A DNA stretch of 64,000 nt from Acanthaster planci (Eukaryota; Echinodermata; Asteroidea; Valvatida; Acanthasteridae), in NCBI RefSeq assembly GCF_001949145.1, contig NW_019091362.1:10438031-10502030 (forward strand), in the 5' to 3' direction. How positions within the stretch are numbered: position 1 is the stretch's first letter; each line of letters opens with the position of its first letter. Both the position numbers and the translations under genes were made by a program. Positions 34,086-49,000 of the stretch are shown piece after piece. The notes under the pieces are model-generated. The model was not told the DNA's origin. It saw nothing but the letters and a program-made list of their open reading frames with translations, and made no database searches.

Positions 34086-37000
34086 CTGAAAGAAGAATGG
34101 TCACAAGTTTAAAATATTATTTTTTAAGCACTCTGATGGCTAGGCGAAAATACAAATGTACAACACACAAGACAAGAAACTCCAAAACAAGTACTCGTGA
34201 TTAATTCCAGGAACATTAGAAAGTGCACAGTGATTGCAAACTGCTAAAATGCATATAGATCTTCACTCGCTCTTGGTCTGCATACCGCCCTCTCTTGTTT
34301 GTACACATAGCCAATAACAGCAGATATCTAAGGGTGTGTCTGAACACCCATGTCAATGGGACCGCCCAGTAGCTTCGAAAGGCGCGTGTGTTATTTTCAG
34401 TCGCAACCTTGAGTAGGCACACAACGTTGAACCATGGTGACATCATTTCAACACTTCGACGAGAGGAGTGAGGGAGGGAGGGGGGGAAGTAGGGCAGGGA
34501 AGGATTTTTCAGTGCACAGTGACCACGTGCCTGGACTCGTCTACACAAACCAGCTTACCTTGCTCGTATGACCACATACTGGAAGATAGGGAACAGCTCA
34601 TCCATACCCAGTGTGACGTTGTCCGAGCAGTGGGCCTCAATGGCTTCCTTGATGGCCTCCCATGCCGTATGGATGATCAGAAGCTTCTGGCGTGGACTGA
34701 ACGTGGTGCTCATGTTCTGCAGGCACTCCACGGCGCTGATGTAGGAGACGTCGCGGATCTCTGATATTCTCTAGAGAACAAGACGATAAAACTTGGATCA
34801 GATTAATACACAGAAACTACATATCAATTCTGAACATGCTTCTGACACGCCGCCTTCTAAATAATGAAGCAGACTTTGAAACAAAATAAGCTTGTGTATT
34901 CTCATGTTTGACATATTTACCACAAATAAATGTACTCAAGTAAATTAAGATGTTAACAAATGATACATTTCTACTAAAGGTGGAACATTTACACATTTAA
35001 ATGAAAAAGTTCTGAATCAGTTGACAGATTTTCCGTTTAAACGGAACCGCCCCCTTTAGAGGTTTGACATTTTAATTGACACAATCTGGTGTTCAATTTT
35101 ATCGTAAACGATGCCTGTAAAATGTAATCTGATCTTCAGAGCCCTTTACTGCTCGGTCATATCAAAGGAATACCATAAATCCATCACTGGAACTTTGAGT
35201 CAACCATGTATGCAATTTGTTGTGTTTAAAGTATTTAATGACACCATGGTAAAGGTGGGACGTTTACATGTTTAAACGGGATGGGAAAGTTTTCTCAATG
35301 TTTTTCAAATTAAATGTAAATTTCCACCCTTAGTTTTTACATCAATCTCTACCTGTGATAACCTGACAAGCTGGTCCATCAAGGAGGGATGGCAAAAGTA
35401 TTAAATTGAAGAGTTACCTTATAAATCATTAATCATCATTATAAATTTTGTAAAAGAGAATATTATAAAAGGCTTAAAAGCAAAGTCATAAATGTATTTC
35501 AGTACCTTCAAGGAGTCCTTCACAACTTCTTCCAATAGCCAGAATTTTCTATTAATAAAACAAAGAGTCTATGTATAAGGGTAGCTTGGATACTGATGGT
35601 CTTGTCCATCTGTTTGCTGATTGTCATGTTATGTCCCCACCTACTCTACATCTACTGTCAGCCTCGAGCTATGTCAATAATGCTGTCTACTTTCATCCTT
35701 TAGTCTGTTTGTGAATTGTCAGCTGTTCATCTATGTTTTTGCTTTCCCTACATACAGGTCCATCGCGAGGGTTGTGCCATGAGGGTTGTATCAAGCCTCG
35801 GTTTTCTTACTCTCTTCATCTTGGTTCATCTGTCAACCGTCAGTTATCCATCTGTCTATCCTTTCATTCTTGCCTACTTACTGGCTCACCTTGATGCATG
35901 CCATGAGGGCTATATCAGGTATCCCACCCAGTCTCTGGCTCTGCATCAGCCCTGATGGTTGGTGTCATTTGTCAGTCTGTTTGTCCACCGTCGGCTGTGC
36001 ATCTATTTGTTTTTCCGTATTTAATGGTCCACCATTGAGGTATGCCACAGGGCCGTATCAGGTCTGCTGTTCAGTTTCTGATTCTGGTCTTGATCATGTC
36101 ATTCCTCAGTCTATTTGTCCACTGCCAGTTACCCATCTGTCTATCCATTTGTTTCTTGCTCCTTATTAATCCACCTTGAGGTATGCCAGAGTGCCAAATC
36201 AGGCCTCCCGCCAAGTTTCTCATTCTGCTCAGTCCTGCTGGTTGATAGCATTCCATGGTCTGTTTGTCCAGTGTCAGTTATCCATCTGTCTATCTGTTTC
36301 TTTTTTTCCTAATTACTGGTCTACCTTGAGGTATGCCACGAGTGCCATATCAGGCCTCCCACCAATTTTTTTTAGTCTGGGTCATTCCTACTGGCCGATG
36401 TCATTCCTTGGTCTGTTCTTCCAGTGTCATTTATCCACCTGTCTATCCGTTTGTTTTTTTCCTACTTACTGGTCCACTTTGAGGTATGCCATGAGTGCCA
36501 TATCAGGCCTTTCATTGAGCCTTTTCAATCTCTCCTGGTACTGTTGGTCTTCTTCCTCATTCTTCAGTGCATACAATGTGAACAGGGCTGGGTAGAGGCG
36601 GGGTAGTACTATCGGGTAGAGGAGACCATCACTAGTAATGTGACAGGTGCTGCACACACAAAAACATGGAAGGACAACGTCAAAGTCACATTGCAGCTAT
36701 AAGTGCAGTATAATTGTGGGCAGGGGCTCTTCCTAGTACTAATGTGAACTACATACATGTATATCAAGCATCTTATCTGCATCAACAGCTAACCTGTGCC
36801 AGAGTTGACATTATGACCTAGATTTGCATATAATCATGTCCACACCTCTATGCCGTTTGACCAATCAATCATTTACTCAAGCTCTCAAATTAGCATCTCC
36901 ACAGATAGGATGTAACTATGGCCCTTGGGCCACATATCCAACTTACATGTCATCGGTAGACTCTTGCCTAGGTTTGCTGGCCGACTTGGCTATCTGTGCC

Positions 37001-40000
37001 TCAACTGCTGGTGGTGCGTGGCTGTCGCTGTAGTCGTAGTAATAATGGAAGTCGGAGGTGTGGTGATCGTGAACTGGGGTTTCGGGTTTTGTCGGGTGCT
37101 CGTTGGGAAGGTCACTGAAGAGCACCCTGGAACACAAGAAGTGTAGGCATAAAAACATGACATTTACTCTTGGTGGATAAAAATATGAACATCCAGGGTG
37201 AAGAAGAGAAAGAAATAATGCAAATGCTGCAAAACAGAACAAGAGCAGGACCTTCAGTGACTGTATGACACTACAATTCCTAGTAAATTCCTTGATAATT
37301 TTGTTCAGTATTTACTACCGCTTATGCTGAACTGCTGCTCAGTTGTTCGTATTTTCTTACCGGACTAGTTGGTATATCCTCTTGACGTACGATTTGATCT
37401 CGTCGACAGCGTAAGGCAGTAGCCAGCGATGGGCGCCCAGACCAATGTAGGTCTCCCGGTAGGCTATGCACAGATTCTCAAGGAGTTTGCCCAAGGGGTG
37501 AAGAGAGGTATCAAAGGCCTACGGGGGAGGGAGGTTGTCACATCAACAACGGTTAAAAACATATTTTGACTGTCAAATTTTTGGGGTGACAAGAAGCATT
37601 AGGGACACTATACAGCCACAAGACTAATACAAACACCGCGCTTGGTGAAGGTGCATACAGTGCGCATGCATCCGAAATGTGCCATCGGTTGCATTCATTC
37701 TCCAAGAACTGGTGGACTAACGGGAGGTCAGTGAATGGGTCTGCAGGACTGCATGTTACTCCTGACACCCCCGGGTGCAGAAGATGTGCGTGACTTACTC
37801 TTGGATCATACTGTGCAAACAGTCAACATTCACCTTTCTGATCGAAACTATGCTTTTGGCTCTTCACGAACTCAGGAGAGTACTCGTTTTAACAAGTGTT
37901 ATACATCTCAAACACAGCCAATGTGCGATTGCTCCTAGGCGACCCTACCTTGGCCAGGTATTCCTGGATTGACTTGTAGTCTTCCTCGGTGATCTTGCCT
38001 TTGCTCTGACCACTGCTGGGGATCTTCTGCAGTTCCTCGACTACCTTGCTCCGCTCGTCCTTGTGCAACCTGAAAAGCCACAGCATGAAACTAAGCCAAC
38101 TTCACACGGGAGACTAAGCAAATTTTATCATCCAACAGACATGGTGTCCAGCTTGTAGAGGGCAAGTCTTTAGTTCTGCTTGAATAAGCATCAATCCATT
38201 TTTAAGCACTTGTTACTGAAACTGACAAAATGTAGAGATCTCACCAGAAAAGCATTGCAAAACTGAGTAAATGATCCAACTGCAAAGCAAACCCCTATCA
38301 TGCATCAATTTTTCAAAACCTTTTCCAAGTGATTTCTCTTGGTTGGAGGCCAAAGTTTATTACTACAGTGTCAACAAAACCTTCATTTTTACACACCCTA
38401 AAAAAGCAGCTCACCTCTCCATCTCTTGCTGTGTCCGTGATGAAATCGCCACAGCAATGGCTGCCCAGGCTTTCTGGGAGTCTGGTCGCTTGCTCTCCAT
38501 CAAACCCAGAACTGAGCGAACCTGGTTGAAGACATCTTCCCATTTTTCGTCTGCTGCTACAGTGAATTTACCAATTGCACTGATTGAAAAGACAAAAAAA
38601 AATCTACGATTAGCAAACAGAGCACTTTCCATTCAAAGTGCTCAAAAGATCGATAATCCATTGATAGAATCCTTAGATGAGAAAAATAAAAAAATACAAC
38701 TCATTAGGACTCACTGCAATAGCAACCAATTTTATAGGTCAGTCAACCCTTACCAGTTTGACTGTCAAGTAGATTACTGTCTGTGCTTGGAAGTAGGAAA
38801 TCCAGGATTCATGTTCCTTGAGAAGTGCCTTTTTTCCCCCAATAACTCTCAGAAACAGTTGAGGAAGTAGAATGCTTATAATTGGCAGCAGGGTTAACTT
38901 AACTGTACTGGCACCTTATCACCCAAGCTACACAGCTAAATGTTTTCCAGTTGGACACTTGTCTTTGCTCTAGATTTGGATAATGAGCAATGCATCTGAA
39001 CTGACACTTACAGATTGGAAGAATGCCACCAAGATACTGGAGAGAAGTTATCAGAAAGTTGATACATTTGTAAACCACGACATGGCTTCAAATTTCGCTT
39101 AAGTGAAATTTTTTAGGCTCAGCAGTCAATGTAATCGATTAGCGAGAAATTTTCCAATTCAGTGATGATAAAAGACAGTTCTGTTCTGCTGCTGTCAGAA
39201 GGCCACAAACCAACTGCAATGTTCTAACGGTAGTAAAGTGATGGGTGACAAGGGGCCCATTGCTGGAGAATGACTGACACTTAGATTTTGATTTTAACTT
39301 GGTGTGCATCATCAACCTAACTGCATGTACCCTCCTTGGGCTTACTTGGTCAGTCTGCTGTGGTCAGGGATAGAATCTGCAGCTTTGCTGAATGTTCCGT
39401 TAACCTTGACACCGTCGCCCCATAGGCCGCTGAAGCTGCCGTCAATGAAGTCTCCAGACGGTAACATCAGAACTCCCTGGCAAGAGGAGGAAATACTGGC
39501 CACTTTGAATCATGAAATGTATCCAGACGACAGATTCCGCTTGTGAACCGGAGAGAGAGCTCATTTATCGGGCAGTGATTTCCCTTGTTCACTTGGAAGT
39601 ACACCTGACTATTAGATGTTGCTAATCCGAGGGATGACATGGGCAGTGGGCACACACGCACAGCACCAATGGTAATTGATTGTTGCACCTGCCCTTCTAA
39701 AGTCACTGGTGGTAGGGTATTAGTGTACAGAGCAGATACAAGCAGTTCAGGTGACCGTCAGTTTTCCAGCTAATGGTCACACACAAGAGGCTTTGCTAGG
39801 AAGCTTTCTGAATCTTATTCCTGACACTGTGCAGCAGTAAAAACTGATGGCATCTTTGTGCACTTGAATTAAAAAATTACGTTGATTTAAGTTGGACATA
39901 ATCAACACAGTGCAAAGCCACGTGCAGCACTTTGGTGGATTTTGCAGAAATCAGATTAAATCTGAGCTAGCACACTTGCATAACAAAATGCTGACCATTT

Positions 40001-43000
40001 CTAAGGCCCACTCTGCTGATAGACACAGCCATACCTTGCCACTGAGTGTAGGTCCCGTAGTCAGCTCTCCTTCATAAATGGTGCCATCCTCAGTCAGTAA
40101 AACACCCACGCCCTGAGTACATAAGAAAGTTAACACTCAGCGTAAAAACCAAGACAAGGGAGTAGGCAGAACAACCTGATCAGTGAAGGATAAATTCACC
40201 CACGTCCTTCAGTTTCAGTGGTCGCTGATTTGGCTGAAAATGCTACTTGATAAATCCAAAACTTAAAAGTTACATTCTTCATTCAGCATTCAGTTTCTAA
40301 AAATAATCAGTTTCTGTGAATGATTTCTTGATCATTTGATAAAGAAATGGTCAAAAAAAAAATGGGGGACTGTAAGAGAAAAAAGCTTGTACATCAAACC
40401 TCTGATTTTCTGAACTGTCCTGAACAACGGGTTGTAAACATCCTGAATAAGAATTCACATTTCTTACACAGTGTATGAAACACTGATTGAGTAACTCCTC
40501 TCTCACCGTCAGTTTGTTTTGCGCAAAGACGCCCTCATAGTATAATCCATCCAGCGTAATGACCATCCCGTTGCCGTGCCGACAGCCGTTCTCCCACTTG
40601 CCCATGTACTTCTCTCCCCGCTGCCTTTCCTCCACGATTCCGTAGCCGTGGCGACGGTCATTCTGCCACTCACCGATGTACAGGTTACCAGTGCTGCTAT
40701 GCAGAATGCCATGCCCATGCCTCCTTCCATCGTTAAAATCTCCTTGGTAAATGTCCCCATTGGAATATCTGTTTCCCGGATCAAATATTGCGGTAACATT
40801 GTCATTACTAGACTCAGTTCATAAGCTCATGACAGTTTCTAGATAATCAAATACTGGACAAATTGAAAAATAAAAATAAATATCGGAGAAATGAGGATAC
40901 CATGCACTGCTTGAATTTTAATGTCTGAAAATCAAACTTTAAAGGAACAAAACTAAGAAAAATTGATCTAAATATCAACTAAAATTTTCCGTAACTGCTA
41001 ACTCTCAGGCTTTCTATTTTAAAACTGACAATTTGCAATATATTGTAATTAATATGCAATGCGTGAAAACCATATTGGTTTTCGCTTTTCTCCAAAAGTC
41101 AGGAGTTACTGTGCACCAACTTTTAACAGTCGTTTAACTTTTTACAGCAGCGAATAATGTAAGCCCAAAAACCAACAGTGTGCAAAACAGTAAGTACATG
41201 TACACGATCCAATAATATAGCCTTGTTGAAACTCTGTAAACGAATGTGAAAAAGTAACCCAATCCATCATAACTGAATGGGTACCATTTCAAAAGGTAAG
41301 ACGCATGTACTGCTGTGAGCTGATTATGCAAATTTATAGGTGTGGCTAGAGGTGATAGACAGCCTTGGGTTAGTTACTCTTCCTCCTACCTTAAGCTCCC
41401 ATAGCCACTCATGCAGTTCTCCTGCCACTCTCCCTCATACACCTGCGCCCTTACGCCTTTCTCAGTACTGGGGATTGTATACACACCGTACCTGCAAATG
41501 AAAAGCATTTAGTTCAAACTGACAGTCTGCTACATTTAGGATAGCCTTGGCTTTGGCTACTATTTTTCAGCAGCAGGAGCGGGTGCATGTAGAGGTTACT
41601 GCAGAAGAGTAATTTCTTTTATAGCTACTTCCAAAGAACTCTATATCCACATACTAAACAGTACCCTTTTTTACTTAAGGAATTCAGTAGCTTCAAGTTA
41701 GGATATTATTAATTTAAGTATTGACTGGCTAATCACATGCTTTCCTGTATATAATCTGTCAATGTTACATCCAAGAGTATTTGATAAATCCATCCAGGAT
41801 TACTTGCTGTAAATCTGATAAAAGAGTGCTGAAAATGAATTGAGCTCCAAGTAAAATGGTTGAAAACATCAAAAGGTAGGTCCCACAAATGTGAGCCCAA
41901 CTCACCCGTGTTGTTGCCCTTGAACAAACTGACCAGCATACTTCCGTCCATCGGGCCACTGCAAAGTGCCTCTGTAAGAAATTGGACGCAAACGAAATTG
42001 GCTTTAAATGTTAGGTATTAAAATCCTTCAGTGTTTTACAGACCTGGATCCAGGTCCGTGAAATACACGAGCAGAAAATGTTACATGCCAAGAGAACTCT
42101 GCAGTGAACTGGTGGCATGCAGTAAACAACACATCTTTTGACTGGTAACCTTAATTATACTTTGCGGCTGCTCTCAATTCGACATAAAAAGTAATAACAA
42201 ACAGAACAGGCATTTTAACAATAAGAATAGCTATCTTACGTGAAAAACACCTTTTTGTGTAAGAAATGGTTACTTATCGCTGACAGCAGTTACATGCAAT
42301 TGGCAAAATGCTAACTGTCATCAATCAGTCTACATGAGATGCTGGCTGCAAGCAGGAAGGAGATAATGGCATGATTTTACATAGCAATGACCTCCTTTGG
42401 TGGGAAGGTTTGGTGTACTGAGCATGGGCTGTGTTAGGTATACAGAATGTACGGCTTTGATAAGTGCACTGGATGGCTCGTGGAAATGGTCTCCATAAAT
42501 CTCTCTTCGTTGCCACTGAAGAGGTACATGTACTTTGAGTCAGAGCGGACAATACATACTGCACCTTCCCACCTTCCCCCACAAGACCCATGTGAAACCC
42601 AGTTCACAAGCATGAAAACAAAGCCATTGTGATGTCACAAAGCAGTTGCAGTTAAATTTGCTTGAGTCAAATCGTGTTCAACTTCTGCTAATGTGTGGCG
42701 TGGATATTTAATCTGACGTCACAAAATTGGGTTCATGTTTGCTTTCAAGCCAAGCATGAATCGGCCTTAAACCAGTTCTTAAAAAAGATTTCAGAGCTAC
42801 GTTGTGGGCTCACTTTCCGTGGGTTTTGCCCAGGTGCCACACTCCCTCGTACACCGCGTCTTTGAACTTGGACTGTCCCTGGAACACATATCGCCCCTGC
42901 CGCGTCAGCTTGGGTGGGATCTTCTGGCCCCCGGTAATGGCAGCAGGAGAGACGGATCCTGGCTTCTGATTGGTCAGCACGGTGTCAATGGCCTGATTGA

Positions 43001-46000
43001 TGGACCACAGCCACTCGGCCTTCTCGGCGGGGGAGGGTGCTTGGAGTGTGAGGGAGGCTTCCGGCATGGTCAGTTGTATGGTGTTTCTAGAACAGATTGA
43101 CAGTATAAAATTTATTCTTCAAACTTGTCAGTTTGGCCAAGAAGTAATCATCATGGACTTATGATGCATCACAAAGTCTACAGATGCATGATACATCACT
43201 TTATGATGCTTCAGAACTATTATTTGTCATTTCATGGTGAAAACAGGGCAGTGATGAAATCTTTGATAAATTGGGAGAAATACTACTAGATATATAATCC
43301 CACAGTAATCTTGCTGTCATGTGTAAACCTATAGCTAACCAACTGACAAAACAATTGGCTTGGGGAGTAAACAATTAGAAAAAAAGAGACTGACAATTCA
43401 ATATAAATTTGCTTGCTGCTTTCTATTCTGTGGGAAAATGTGACAATTCTAAAAAGGGAAGGGTACTTACTGATTAGCCTGCTGGCCGGGTTCAGCCCAT
43501 ATCAGAGCAAGTGGATAGGCTTGATGAGTTGAAAACTAAAAAAGTAAAGTCAAGTTTGAATACCGATAAGCAAGATTTTAAACAAAAAATAAGGAAAAAC
43601 TTGACACCGAGGATACAAGTCAACATAAACAGCAAAGTAAATTTGTGAAGCAGATTTAAAATTTCCACGTTTTGTTTCTAAATGCACAACTGACTGAACT
43701 CAGTCAAACATACATTGCACAAACACATTCTCTTTAGATATCAATTGTGAGTGTTTTCACAGGTGAGAGTGCTTCATTTATCACCTTGTCTTCCAGAACA
43801 AGGAATCTATCAAGATTCCAATCAAATGCACCACGTACATTTCTCTCATGTTGTTTACTTAAGTTGATGTTACAACAAAAACAGACTATCATGCAATGTT
43901 GTAATTAGTAACTTGGTAGTATATAAACACATAGAAATTTGTCAAGTAACCACGCATGCAGACAATTCTAATTAAGACACTGCTTGACAGATCAACCAAG
44001 CATACCATAGGGCAACATGAGTCCCTCTTTTCAAGACCATGCACAAATTCATTGCATTTGGAAACACCAGCATGCAACGTATAGTATTAGAACTTTTAAG
44101 GTTACAGTCTCAATACAATTCTGAGGAAGCTTGGAAAATGATACACATTTCTTTTGAACCCTTCGGTGTTTTACAAAACAAAATGTATAACCTTCATTTT
44201 CTCAGCAAACATGGATAATCTTCATCAGTAAAACTGATGCCTGCATTCCAAGTAAAAATCATCTTTTTCATGGTGTTGAAACTAACAGTAAAACGTCATG
44301 TTTCAATCTAGATGGCCTTTTCTCACTGCCCCAAATATTAGTGTTCGATCAAAGTCAAAGGCAAGCCATTCGGCACTGCTTAATTATAACATCCAACAGG
44401 GACTTTCAAAAGGAGTTTCCACAAATATATTCAGCCCTGGTTAGGGGCAGGATTTAGAGACCTTACCCAAGCAGAAAATACAGAATTGCAGCTAAACCAC
44501 ACATGAATGCTGAACCCCAACTCAATCCAACATGGGTCCTCTCACAGTAGACTCCAATCTTAATCTAGACAACATTTAGGCTACACCTGTACATGTAGCT
44601 GAAAGGACGGTGTAAAAAGGCCTAAGGCTAACACCAACTCTATTTAATCCATCCAATCCTAACATCTAGTTATCCGATGATCTGATGAACACAGGACATC
44701 AGACCCCTGCTGAATATCACACTGCATGGGGCTTTTTGGTACAAGCAAAAAACCAGACTTATGGATTGGGATGGATTCAGGGAGGTTCCTTGCAAGATGC
44801 CTCTGCCAGGGGTCGGAAGTAAATGAAGGGATGCAATGGGGAGTACGCTGTCTGGACAGAAAAGCAATGAGGCTCTGTAACAAGGTTCCATATGGAGGTG
44901 CAATGCACTAACTGTATGGAGGTGGAAGGTGCAAGCAGTTTGTCTCATGCACAGTCTCACAGGCACAGACAGGGGCCAAGTGTCCCCCATCCGCTGAGGT
45001 TAACAAAACTCATTCTCACAAGACTTGATTAAGCTTGTCTTTGGTGCAAGAGTCTTATGGATGGTTTGGTGCTCAAACACCATGACACTGGACCCTGTCT
45101 TGATGTACAAACAAAACATAAGAAATCTACCTTTTCTGTATTTCCGCTCTTGCCCTCAGTCTCAGAAAAAAGACAAAATTTATACGGAAGTTTGATTAGT
45201 GTGGCATACATTTACACTTTTTTGTAAACATCAAGAAAAGTCAAGCCACTAATGAATACATGGTTACCCTTGTTCTAGAACCTTCAAATGACCTTAAACA
45301 TTTTCTTTTCAGAAAACACAAGTAGGAACATTGTAGCAATAAACTGCAATCAATTCACACACACTCCAAGGAATGCTATATCTAGATGCCATCTCTGATA
45401 TTCCACATCCTCAAAAAAAATCACTTCGTTTTGGGGGTCTCTGCTGGTAACTTACACATAATAAGGAAGTATTTAACCACTTGACACTGGATGACGCATG
45501 CACACACATAATTTTCCTTACACGTATTTGTTCAACGGAGGATGTGCACACTCCTTTAAGAATTCTTTTTTCATTTCTGCGGTTGATGTACTTACACATC
45601 GTGCTTGGTCGGGTCAAAATGCAATTGCAAGGTTGAAGAATTTGCAGGTAAAATAATCCGCCCCCAGCAGCTTTTCCGGGTCAGAAAACCCGATGTAAAC
45701 TGGCTATAGACTTGCCAAAATGTGATTTTTAAAAAAATGAGACGTAAAAAGTGATAATGAAAGTGCTGAACGAACAGCGTGTTTCCACTTGAATTGGGAA
45801 AACGTGGATCTTGATCTGGCATTTTGGTGTAATTGTTATTTTAGAGCAGCCAAACTGCAAGTCGCGTTCCCACTTACGCTTGATCCACCTTTTCGCACAG
45901 ACATGTCGAGCCCGAAAGGTCATCGAGTTCGGTATTATGCATGCGCTTACTTGCTGAGCACGCGCTCTGTGGCAGGGTTGTGTGCTGACCCTTGTGGTGT

Positions 46001-49000
46001 TTTGGGTGCAGAGTTCTACTGACGTGACGACCTGGAATCGGACCGAATGTTTAGCCTAGTACGTTGTCTCTTAAACCTTTGCTTCTGTTTTCAATACTCT
46101 TTTACACACTGCGGGCTATATGCTAACACGGAATTAGTTTTGATGGAGAGCAAGTGAAATCACACAAATGAAAAAGGTTAAGAAACGGATGAATGCGCAA
46201 CAAAAATTTTGAAAGGGCTAGGAACACATTGCGGCATGCATTCATCGTGAATGCGTGGTGACACATTTTGCTAGCCCCTAGGTCAGCAGTTGTTTATTGA
46301 GCATACTGTGCATGTTAAAAATTTTCACATGAGCTACACGCCAAAAAACATATTTCTTTGTTCATCAGACCGTAAACGTTTTGTGCCACTCGTGTGCGGA
46401 CGGATGTTGACAGGTCAAATTGCCGGATCAGATCCATTTTTTGCGTTCTCATCTGATCATGATCCGCCAATTGCAGGATCTGATCTACCCATTGGGGGAT
46501 CTGATCCACCNNNNNNNNNNNNNNNNNNNNNNNNNNNNNNNNNNNNNNNNNNNNNNNNNNNNNNNNNNNNNNNNNNNNNNNNNNNNNNNNNNNNNNNNNN
46601 NNNNNNNNNNNNNNNNNNNNNNNNNNNNNNNNNNNNNNNNNNNNNNNNNNNNNNNNNNNNNNNNNNNNNNNNNNNNNNNNNNNNNNNNNNNNNNNNNNNN
46701 NNNNNNNNNNNNNNNNNNNNNNNNNNNNNNNNNNNNNNNNNNNNNNNNNNNNNNNNNNNNNNNNNNNNNNNNNNNNNNNNNNNNNNNNNNNNNNNNNNNN
46801 NNNNNNNNNNNNNNNNNNNNNNNNNNNNNNNNNNNNNNNNNNNNNNNNNNNNNNNNNNNNNNNNNNNNNNNNNNNNNNNNNNNNNNNNNNNNNNNNNNNN
46901 NNNNNNNNNNNNNNNNNNNNNNNNNNNNNNNNNNNNNNNNNNNNNNNNNNNNNNNNNNNNNNNNNNNNNNNNNNNNNNNNNNNNNNNNNNNNNNNNNNNN
47001 NNNNNNNNNNNNNNNNNNNNNNNNNNNNNNNNNNNNNNNNNNNNNNNNNNNNNAGCGTTCCCACTACACACAATTGCCGGATCTGATCCACCAATTGGGG
47101 GATCGAGTGGGAATGCACTGTAAATTTTTGAAGTTTACAATCCCCTTCACATGTCCAAAAGAGCAACATGCAGTAACAGAATTATTCACTGTGTTCTCCT
47201 ACACACTGCCACACTTAGGCGGTTTTCCAATACTCAACTTCATCTCCTTCTCAGGCTTCGTTCCCAAACTAATCCCCGATTGTGGGCCTGAAACGTTTAA
47301 ATTACATTGTATTACAATAATTTTTGGCTTTCTTGCATCTTATTTGATGTTCTGTGGCACTATTAGACTGATTACTGCGCTTACAGCTTCGAAGTCAGCT
47401 AGTACAAAAAAAGTTGAAGCCTGACACAGAGCCGAAATTGAGTTTTGGAAAATGGCCCTAGGTACAGGTAACATATGATTTGACTTTGTTTTATTCCACA
47501 GTTGCAGGTTTAATCTCCACACCCACTCATTGTTTTCTCCACTTGTCCAAGTTGAGGGTTTATACACATGCACTGTACAAAAATTACTGCCACATCTGAA
47601 CCAACAAACTGAAGTTTATTCAACAAAGAAACAAGTACAGACACAAAGGCAAATTTCACACTAAAATCAAATTATTTTTGAACCTCACCAAAATAACCAA
47701 AAAAGAAGACAAATTAACTGTGAGATTGAGGGCAAGCTGAAAACAGATAGAAAACCTGGTACAATACTCTCATCTACAAGATGACAAAAGCAGCTGATGC
47801 TACATGTCCTGACTGAGGAGCAAAAGCAGATGGGATACACTTACGGTAACTTCATATTCATAGGACTACACAAGTTTTTACCAGAATTCTTGGGAAGGTT
47901 TACAATTGCATTTTGCATAAGAACAGCAAGGACAACAAAACAAAAGCCCAAAAAGTTGTGAACAAAATGGAGCTCTTGTACTGTAGTTTCAATACATGTA
48001 TTTCATGCAAGAAGTTGCTGCTACGACACAATCTGAGTAAATGCTTTTCAACAGGACATTTATCAATTCAAAACAATTTCAAAGCTTTCGAAACTTGTGT
48101 GTGTGTGCAACTTCGACGGCAGACTTTAATGACAGAAAAACTATCCATTTCTAGATGATGTTTGGCGGCACACTGGCAAATTGAAACAGATATTTTCAAC
48201 ACTGCTCTAATGGAAACAATGCATCAAGGATTCATGCCAGAAAAAAACTGACTTTTTATCATGTAGAAAAAAAAATTGGATCTGTTCATGGCACATGTAA
48301 AGCAAAGCATGAAATAAATAACCCACCGCTGCCATCAACTAAAAAACTAGGTATGACGTCTATGATCACATACAAATGTCGCCATGCAAAAAATGAAATC
48401 TGCAATAAGACAGTAAAGCAATACCTGCACATGGATGAAGATGTCAGCAAACAGCAGGAACCAGTTTTGGGACAATCTACCAGAGTTCTGCAATGTCAGA
48501 GGGTTGCTACGGGAATCTCTGAGCAGGCGACGGTCGGGCTTCTTAATAGCTTCCTATTAGGGTTTGGAACAGCGTATTTTATAATGTATGGACACTAACT
48601 GAGGCAGATGTCTCCATGCGCTTTAATGGGCTGCTCTGTTTGGTTGCTAAAATGAAAAACCACATACATTGTAAATTGCACTTTTTCGGCATATTTCTCA
48701 AGACCGAAACAACAAATGTATGAAATACTGCCAATGTGTATGTATGGATAACACATAAAAAAAAACAATCTTGTGCTCGAGGTGTTACGGGCACACATTT
48801 TGTGTCAACATTATGGGCATTCGGTTTGCTGTGCAGTGATAGAGTTAGGATTCTTTCATGCAAACATGCCCATGAAATTACATGTAGGTTTGCACGATGG
48901 CCATGTTCTGATGATGCTTCTTTATCTAGGGCATTTAAACAGAAACGAACATCGAGATGGGAAGACCACAGATTCCATAGAGAAGTTGTAATGTCTAGTT

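Noticed and set aside
35716-36606. Plus-strand ORFs with hydrophobic, membrane-like repeats
   Set aside because: They are antisense readings of the exon U boundary repeat array. The hydrophobic look comes from pyrimidine-rich antisense sequence.
45592-45822. Minus-strand piece with [11 protein letters not shown], first considered as the PH-domain start
   Set aside because: The true PH exon is at 48425-48553, which matches human in order and phase. This piece would break the frame and duplicate the region.
46290-47424. Open frames of 200-334 codons through the second N run
   Set aside because: Artefacts of the gap and of satellite sequence; the ALS2 phases show this is intron.
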